Positions 22,301 through 25,978 of a stretch of 25,978 bases of DNA are shown in pieces (position 1 is the stretch's first letter; every line of letters begins with the position of its first letter). This DNA is from a virus. The stretch is from positions 1 through 25,978 of the IMG/VR virus record IMGVR_UViG_3300010885_004706. One strand, given 5' to 3'. Made by a program: the position numbers and the translations under genes. Below the pieces are notes generated by a model. The model was not told the origin of the DNA. It made no database searches and saw nothing but the letters and a program-made list of their open reading frames with translations.

Positions 22301-25017
22301 ACCCTGGTGATCATGCCTGGAATCAAGGCAAGTTTTATCAAGCCCAAGTACGGATTGTAGGAGCAGCAACCAGCAATTTTGATCCTATTCAATGGTTAGA
22401 AATTCCAGTTGGTTTGCTACCTTCTATTTGGATCAGTGATTACTTAGACAAACAAGGTTATGGATGGAATGTGTTACAAACATTTGCACCTGCGTACATT
22501 GAAGAAATTTGTCCAAACGCACTCGAGCCTGGCCTAAACGAAAGTAAAGCATCATTTGCTAGTCCTCACAGATTGGCCAAAGGCGACACATTTATTATTG
22601 CTGGCGGCAACGACGGCAACTATAATTCCATACACATAGTCAAGTCAGTGGTTGATGACTACAATGTTTTAATTGAAGCTCGTAGTACCAGCGACAAAGT
22701 AGTTTATAATGCAGTTGGATTTAAATTGAGTTCTGTTAAGTTTAAAACTGATGCAGAGTTTTTAAGCTCGCCTTTGTTTTTTGTCACAGGTATGAAGGCT
22801 TACATTGACTACGGTGATATTGAAGGCAGCTACAAAATTTATACTTTCACTGGCAACGGCCAGGTCAGCTCACATCAATATCAAGCCGAGAATTACAGTA
22901 ATACTATGATTGACAGCAGTTCAATCTATCAGGTACAGTTGTTTGATTATCAAACAGGTGATCTATTAGAAACATTAGAAGTATATGACCCGTATAAAGG
23001 TTTAACAATTGATGAAGTTGCACAGTATATTGACTTCAAGCAACTGCCTGATCCTGCAAACTATAATATCAACGAGCTGGGTTTAGCAGATGAATATGCA
23101 GCTGATCCGTGGGGTGCTGATTATGTTGGTAAACTATGGTGGGATCTTGACAAGATACGTTATATTGAATATGAACAATCTGGCGATATTCAATATCGAG
23201 CTAACCATTGGGGCGAACGTTTTGCTGACAGTGAAGTTGTAATTTATGAATGGGTAGGAAGTAATACATTGCCCACCGTTGATACAGAACCAACAGCATA
23301 TTTAGATACAAGCGGCAACGCAGCTGGCCAAATTAGATACAGCGAGATTGTCACCACAGATACCACAACTGGTGCAATACAAACAACCTATTACTATTGG
23401 AAGCGAGCTCCGCTAGTGGTTCCAGCTAATACAAACAGAACATATTCAGCTGCAGCCATTGAGTCCGTGTTGAATAACCCAGATATTAACGGTGTAGCTT
23501 GGTTTGCACCAATTGATACCAATGCATTTATTATTTCTAATATATCTGGAATATTTGGTAACAGAGATCAAGTAGTATTGCGAATTGAACAAAATCTTCA
23601 CCCTGCGCAAACACACTCAAACAGTGTTCTGGTAACAGAGAACATTGATGTCATCAATGATTATCTATTCAATCGATTGTCAATGAGTATTGTAGGGCGT
23701 GATAATTTTAGAGAATCATACAAGTTAAACAACTATGTTGTTGGTCGTCAGTACCGCAAAGGCGACTATATGTATGTTAAGGCCAATGGAATAGATGTTG
23801 CAACCAGCAACTATGGTAACCACGACTATCCAATTTTACAAAGATTAGATGATACCCGTTATGATATCAATGTTGTTAGACGTCCAGTTGGCTCAGCTGA
23901 CCATATGATTTACATAGCTATTAAAGACTTTGTTGCGTCGGGACTGGCCACTGATTTTAAAATCAGAAACATTATCAAGAGCGCCGCATCTGCATTGATT
24001 CTTGATCCATATGAAAACACAGACTCGTACTATGCAGTAGTTAATACAAGACGCACAGTACCAGATCCAAGTTTGCATCCATTGCGCCGTTACGGCAATG
24101 CGTATGTTCCAAAGCCACAGTCTTGGTTCAAAGACATTACAAATGCCAGAAGAACATTGATAGTTGCAGCCAATGATTATCTATTGAACATTGACACAGT
24201 AAGTAAAACAAATTGGGATAGATATTTGATAAAGTATCAACCGCTGAGTGGCTCTTACGAAAAGTATCTAACACAATATTGGGAATATGTAGATTACGTT
24301 GCGCCGGGTTATACAGTTGGTAACGAACCTGTAAAAATTTACTCAAGCGAAATCAGTTCGCTTGATAGTACTGTAACAAGTTTTGGTGTGATAGACAGTG
24401 TTGGTAACGTGATTGAAGCATACGCCAAGGCCGGTAACACGCTTACACTAAAGTATCGTAAAAATGGTACAATCCAATTCCTAAACTCAGTATGGGACAG
24501 TAGTCTAACAAATGCATGGGACCATACATTATGGGACAAGACATATTGGGATGAAGATACAAGCGAAGTGGTAGAAAGCATTTTACGAGCTCTTCGCAAG
24601 GACATCTTTATAGGTGATGATATTGAATACTTTAACAAGTTATTCTTTACATTGGTCAAGGAAAGTTTATCTCAAATTCCAAATGCTGATTGGGTAATAA
24701 AGACAACATACTTGGATGTGTTCCAAACCAGCGATCGCGAATTAGAAAAAGTTAATACTTACTATAATAAAAAAGACAAATTAATTATCAAGTACATCGA
24801 CGAAGTTAAACCTTTCCATAGTAAAATTATTGAAGCCAACAAGTTGAACAAAGCCCAGCAAGATATTGCAGTTAATGTTGTAGAATCAATTTCAATGACA
24901 TGGACAACCCGTTCTATGCTGACTGACGAAACCGAAAACCCAATGACCACTCAAGATGGCCGTAAACTGGCGCCAGTGGCTGAAGAAGTGACACAAACTG
25001 TGCTGTTTGAGAGATAA
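16312..25017 (+). CDS. Giant baseplate/tail structural protein (gp7 position)
   Basis: One uninterrupted 2901-codon frame directly after gp6, where T4 has gp7 (1032 residues), the largest wedge protein. The N-terminal region (LLPTIFRTETNKKVLSAIVEDLFQ, about residues 35-58, then LPHPSARRQLETG) resembles the conserved opening of giant structural proteins in aquatic T4-like phages and the C-terminal domain of T4 gp7. The body is a long series of beta-rich segments without transmembrane or enzyme motifs. Near the C-terminus, DPWGADYVGKLWWD and a W-D cluster starting at W2728 (WDSSLTNAWDHTLWDKTYWD) stand out. AAGG lies 12 bases upstream of the ATG. It may combine gp7 with functions of other wedge or fibre proteins; this is inference. 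Confidence 0.6.
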   Translation: MAKDPKKLNPEDPFNKTYPGQDLNTGVVPSTTDLLPTIFRTETNKKVLSAIVEDLFQPSSIETLNYAVGRNKTKSTGVDYLPHPSARRQLETGLVLFGDTGASVLTADDIATAWDHNNRANETAEPISILDLPIDTDKFLNWANYYWVDSRMPVVFLNSGDNDSLNIQADIVGKKYYTSPVQDNGRSLEFKNGMRIAFQQHPRHANISGDLDLDLFTDGTDQLKLDYEFVNYDKGLMGVSVDGNILTQGVDYTAVGNHIVWLKSYSARKPVHIHAPDFYITLEDNGIRSWLVYGVGTEEGIQLLGRHSQFTNTVYSRLAPARWDAPALPWDRSEWDGFVPGVNSKQYILQEVGAKNKNAHSRTNVWFHKSTIQTTVDFLGIEFRDIAKSENQAMRPIIEFENTLELYNHGVSYRAWATFLVNELNVSVADFINLPLVESNTGTLNSRYMALMIKLDRPVDIDVQTEIQGKPKLALNASSIPESELNNILANLDKDNAAGRIPKYAVYKVNGDTIAWLKNPPINTNWKITYRISGVLLSALRILWLTKDANANSIVFIKSNATKTTGFFKEHVTNGDATVINVASPDDPHYLKEYYWKNGVATLATFRKTAIQQPLFELYARDGIKLSSKTGFKPSIINSNIIKIKSGLNIDDDSGYSIDFLPTQFTQLTTGNIAADSVYNILFEHNLQNPAVYTNANGSQLTVPGPYSFRRYTGGNLTSELSNGYRRSWFKLKSWAIRSVQVSGDTTIQLDSSMWPTYDWAVKIANGVGTVVHADDFVELVDNVAVGARGRRINFKVYHDSPQQVAIVRGSGFDSFNVNIVDRTVSFIVPPTAGDALKVSIGSISVTVRLIELKNDPRFLQITLDGMPVDYTVDSMDYTISLLGGMFGVVEISHQGNQIDNDRITAIPGLDYNPEQYENLGEISAARLIKGLSRNITINTANTREWIDSPRFKTLDGIYMADNSAMRLSWANFALQPGLQDVVVARSMSAWRWYRKFISKLEESNRLYNIETYGVANTLDRILDELLLGVNYSSVDAVSGMAFTRNSMRTNTITSTGSNVVDIGSTNLFTNSYAADHVYVYVNDILQLLNADYTIKGQQVQFVTAPESRSIIKIYFAGETEIYSGIPASTAKLGLSGLFVPGLVTETWGTNSKTFIQRHDGSRITAYIDPVTGVANADNVFNAVILELENRTYNACINRVGDANRQHSYRNYTDKEITESQSRSQLEWYAINAINYRDRSDFDASDAWTWNYGGASWRKLYLNNYGTYRLHQAPWEALGYDNKPTWWDTHYSWTNATKRTALERALYFGILSEPGRTVFTDPDFAHPNNVYPVDVNGNLLSPFDAGIAAPTVSEAQQPWEIGSMGPAEMAWARSVSGTWTNVLHSLDKYNLANKFFDSSINPFVITVKNNSTAPKGTGSIAPDQFLYNRTLIGIGAVLFEGYREFNLLGETPLDSLLAIGTKLEFSAGGFTDGNISLKMPYTKFQDNEYVPNDDFGLTLSNGVPKEQLRYTSVRVEKDDVGFRVYGFDPKQRFFKILTPTAAALSTSYPTSRRQFQTNYGTFVEYLSWNTTESVVPYGSYIANKQDLITFLMGLGEYQQQQGLILDSINSRGTITNWKQASIDALAWIEDQWGDEHYCVVGVATQDGLKFKHTMGALSRLDADLGRTGKVLYANGRSATANELLITRDFEPNVDKITPLTSEQLVFVNFKTQLYDHVFFINKKTKFGDLVVDLQTGNRLHDLTISGRRTYSWNGRPNAKGVIPQQYTTLPGFDTLVDDILSSHMPERVAFDTAKTDIARGNVVPVKKTVISDIIQDGSSAYLYRQGLQNAAGTNLAIDALFRNRNIDIPGNEQDVSVNEQWMFDTGEFGNLADKKTWEIELRKADLTGNRQIVRFRDDTLGLTDLRSDSIIDIIGKADPHWISRPSDYTFLTINRDLIDQNYSKAQNWLPSAGLASVDNADIEIMYINELTFDKLLQVDRTHTLFATQSFSKYNDYNPGDHAWNQGKFYQAQVRIVGAATSNFDPIQWLEIPVGLLPSIWISDYLDKQGYGWNVLQTFAPAYIEEICPNALEPGLNESKASFASPHRLAKGDTFIIAGGNDGNYNSIHIVKSVVDDYNVLIEARSTSDKVVYNAVGFKLSSVKFKTDAEFLSSPLFFVTGMKAYIDYGDIEGSYKIYTFTGNGQVSSHQYQAENYSNTMIDSSSIYQVQLFDYQTGDLLETLEVYDPYKGLTIDEVAQYIDFKQLPDPANYNINELGLADEYAADPWGADYVGKLWWDLDKIRYIEYEQSGDIQYRANHWGERFADSEVVIYEWVGSNTLPTVDTEPTAYLDTSGNAAGQIRYSEIVTTDTTTGAIQTTYYYWKRAPLVVPANTNRTYSAAAIESVLNNPDINGVAWFAPIDTNAFIISNISGIFGNRDQVVLRIEQNLHPAQTHSNSVLVTENIDVINDYLFNRLSMSIVGRDNFRESYKLNNYVVGRQYRKGDYMYVKANGIDVATSNYGNHDYPILQRLDDTRYDINVVRRPVGSADHMIYIAIKDFVASGLATDFKIRNIIKSAASALILDPYENTDSYYAVVNTRRTVPDPSLHPLRRYGNAYVPKPQSWFKDITNARRTLIVAANDYLLNIDTVSKTNWDRYLIKYQPLSGSYEKYLTQYWEYVDYVAPGYTVGNEPVKIYSSEISSLDSTVTSFGVIDSVGNVIEAYAKAGNTLTLKYRKNGTIQFLNSVWDSSLTNAWDHTLWDKTYWDEDTSEVVESILRALRKDIFIGDDIEYFNKLFFTLVKESLSQIPNADWVIKTTYLDVFQTSDRELEKVNTYYNKKDKLIIKYIDEVKPFHSKIIEANKLNKAQQDIAVNVVESISMTWTTRSMLTDETENPMTTQDGRKLAPVAEEVTQTVLFER

Positions 25018-25027
25018 AGCGGGTTAT
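25014..25027 (-). repeat. 14-base inverted repeat, right copy
   Basis: Read on the minus strand this is ATAACCCGCTTTAT, an exact match to 12756-12769. It overlaps the stop codon of the giant gene (TAA at 25015-25017) and lies 2 bases before the first TAAATA box of the next gene. Confidence 0.5.
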
Positions 25028-25029
25028 TT

Positions 25030-25045
25030 TAAATACACTAAATAT
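25030..25045 (+). promoter_or_regulatory. Tandem T4-type late promoter boxes
   Basis: TAAATA occurs at 25030-25035 and again within CTAAATAT at 25038-25045. With T4 spacing the second box would start transcription at 25050, the A of the next ATG (leaderless), and the first near 25041. No ribosome-binding site separates either box from the ATG. Confidence 0.55.
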
Positions 25046-25049
25046 CATT

Positions 25050-25676
25050 ATGAACACTACATCTTTACCAGTTAAAATTACAACTCACATTGTGATCAGT
25101 GATGCAGACACTGGGGAAATCTTGCGCGAAGGCAAAAATGCTATTCATCAGGAAAACATGAGTCAAGTATTTGCTGCCGCACTTGCACGTGGAACAAACA
25201 ACTTTATCAGCGAAATGCATTTTGGCAACGGAGCAAGTGTTACTGCAACAGACGGCTCTATTTCTTATAGAACACCTAATATATTTGGTGCAAATTCAGA
25301 TTTGTATAATCCCTTATATTTTAGAGTAGTTGATGCACAAGACTTAAACAATCCAGAAATTGCAAACAATAACGTAACAGTGACTCATACTACTGGAACA
25401 ACTTACAGTAATACTGTGGTTACAACAACATTGGAATATAATGATCCAATGGCCAGTGATAGTATTTTTAACATTGTTAACAGCACTGAAAACAGCTTAA
25501 ATGCAACCACTGATGTAGATGGAGAAATGGTTTTTGATGAAATTGCATTAAAAACAAAAGGAACAGCAGGTTTAAATTCTGGGAATTTGCTAACGCACTT
25601 TATCTTTCACCCAGTGGAAAAAAGTCATAACCAGCGTATACAGATTGTATACACGCTAAAAGTTCAAGCTGGTTAA
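25050..25676 (+). CDS. Probable tail/baseplate structural protein
   Basis: A 208-residue protein of a type often found among phage tail genes. It has an N-terminal TGEILREGKNAIHQENMSQVFAAALA (about residues 22-47), which resembles proteins that decorate the baseplate or attach fibres, then SEMHFGNGASV and Thr/Asn-rich beta segments. It ends in a beta strand (RIQIVYTLKVQAG). No enzymatic motif or signal peptide is seen. It has its own late-promoter boxes and follows the giant wedge gene, so late expression and a virion role are likely. In T4 this position holds gp8, but I cannot show homology to gp8. The ATG at 25050 lacks a ribosome-binding site. Confidence 0.55.
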   Translation: MNTTSLPVKITTHIVISDADTGEILREGKNAIHQENMSQVFAAALARGTNNFISEMHFGNGASVTATDGSISYRTPNIFGANSDLYNPLYFRVVDAQDLNNPEIANNNVTVTHTTGTTYSNTVVTTTLEYNDPMASDSIFNIVNSTENSLNATTDVDGEMVFDEIALKTKGTAGLNSGNLLTHFIFHPVEKSHNQRIQIVYTLKVQAG

Positions 25677-25688
25677 AACGAATTTAAA

Positions 25689-25696
25689 CTAAATAT
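25689..25696 (+). promoter_or_regulatory. T4-type late promoter for the fibre-like gene
   Basis: CTAAATAT matches the box at 25038-25045 over all eight bases. Transcription would start near 25701, giving a leader of about 27 bases that contains AAAAGGA and AAGAAGAA before the ATG at 25728. Confidence 0.55.
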
Positions 25697-25727
25697 ACAA
25701 AGGCATTAGCCAAAAGGACAAGAAGAA

Positions 25728-25978
25728 ATGGCATACGAAGTAAACAGAGCAAACGGTGAAGTGTTAGTTAATCTGATTGACGGGGAAATTGACAACACAT
25801 CAACCAGTTTAAACTTATTGGGCAAGAACTATCTTGGCTACGGTGAACTCATCGCTGAAAACTTTATTCATTTGCTAGAAAACTTTGCAAGCAGCATTGA
25901 ACCAATTAGCCCAGTAAGTGGCCAGACTTGGTTTGACACTGGCGAACTACGTTTAAAACTAAACACTGATAATTCAAA
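25728..25978 (+). CDS. Tail-fibre-like structural protein (partial)
   Basis: The first 83 codons of a gene that continues past the window. MAYEVNRANGEVLVNLIDGEI, then SLNLLGKNYLGYGELIAENFIHLLENFAS and SPVSGQTWFDTGELRLKL, form a pattern common at the N-terminus of long phage fibre or structural proteins: GKNY.GYGE..aENF.hlLENFas followed by a G-x-x-WfDt repeat unit. The N-terminal part probably docks to the baseplate and the WFDT-type repeat begins a fibre shaft. The start is supported by the purine-rich leader (AAAAGGACAAGAAGAA) and the late promoter at 25689-25696. Receptor specificity would lie in the missing C-terminus. Confidence 0.7.
   Translation, partial: MAYEVNRANGEVLVNLIDGEIDNTSTSLNLLGKNYLGYGELIAENFIHLLENFASSIEPISPVSGQTWFDTGELRLKLNTDNS

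Overview
The window is a piece of a T4-like contractile-tailed phage genome (Caudoviricetes, T4 superfamily). The evidence is a set of hallmark proteins: the late sigma factor gp55, the gp46/gp47 recombination nuclease, and the baseplate proteins gp26, gp48/gp54-like, gp53, gp5, gp25 and gp6. DNA is AT-rich, and promoter-like TAAATA boxes of the T4 late type precede structural genes. Protein sizes and accessory genes (long gp55, very long gp6, a 2901-residue tail protein, Hc1-like and MazG-like proteins) recall T4-like phages of marine or other aquatic bacteria more than coliphage T4. The sequence alone does not name the host.

Layout. (1) Positions 1-1215: a probable leftward gene start at the edge, back-to-back late promoters, then rightward gp26-like and gp51-like baseplate-hub assembly genes. 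(2) Positions 1216-1839: a 624-base stretch with no convincing gene, between two convergent transcription units. It is full of hairpins, and its right half (about 1641-1824) looks like a structured RNA. (3) Positions 1840-6895, leftward: one tightly packed operon transcribed from a strong host-type sigma-70 promoter at 6866-6895. In order of transcription it reads gp55, MazG-like pyrophosphohydrolase, YdcH/DUF465-like, gp47, gp46, Hc1-like, GIY-YIG nuclease. Many genes overlap by 1-4 bases, so translation is probably coupled. (4) Positions 6922-12751, rightward late genes: a nucleotidyltransferase, tail-tube cap/initiator protein, gp53 wedge protein, a gp27-position hub protein, and gp5 (spike and lysozyme). 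(5) Positions 12778-25017, rightward: gp25, gp6 and one giant 8.7-kb gene in the gp7 position. (6) Positions 25030 to the end: two further structural genes, each with its own late promoter; the last (tail-fibre-like) runs off the window.

How it works together. The leftward operon would be made early or mid-infection by host polymerase. It supplies recombination-dependent replication (gp46/47) and the sigma factor gp55. gp55 would then recognise the TAAATA boxes in front of the rightward blocks, which encode hub, spike, wedge and tail parts of the baseplate. The points most worth a second look are the structured intergenic RNA, a gp5 with the lysozyme moved behind the spike helix, an extended late-promoter motif GGTAAATAGGT, and two late promoters whose predicted start falls on the ATG.
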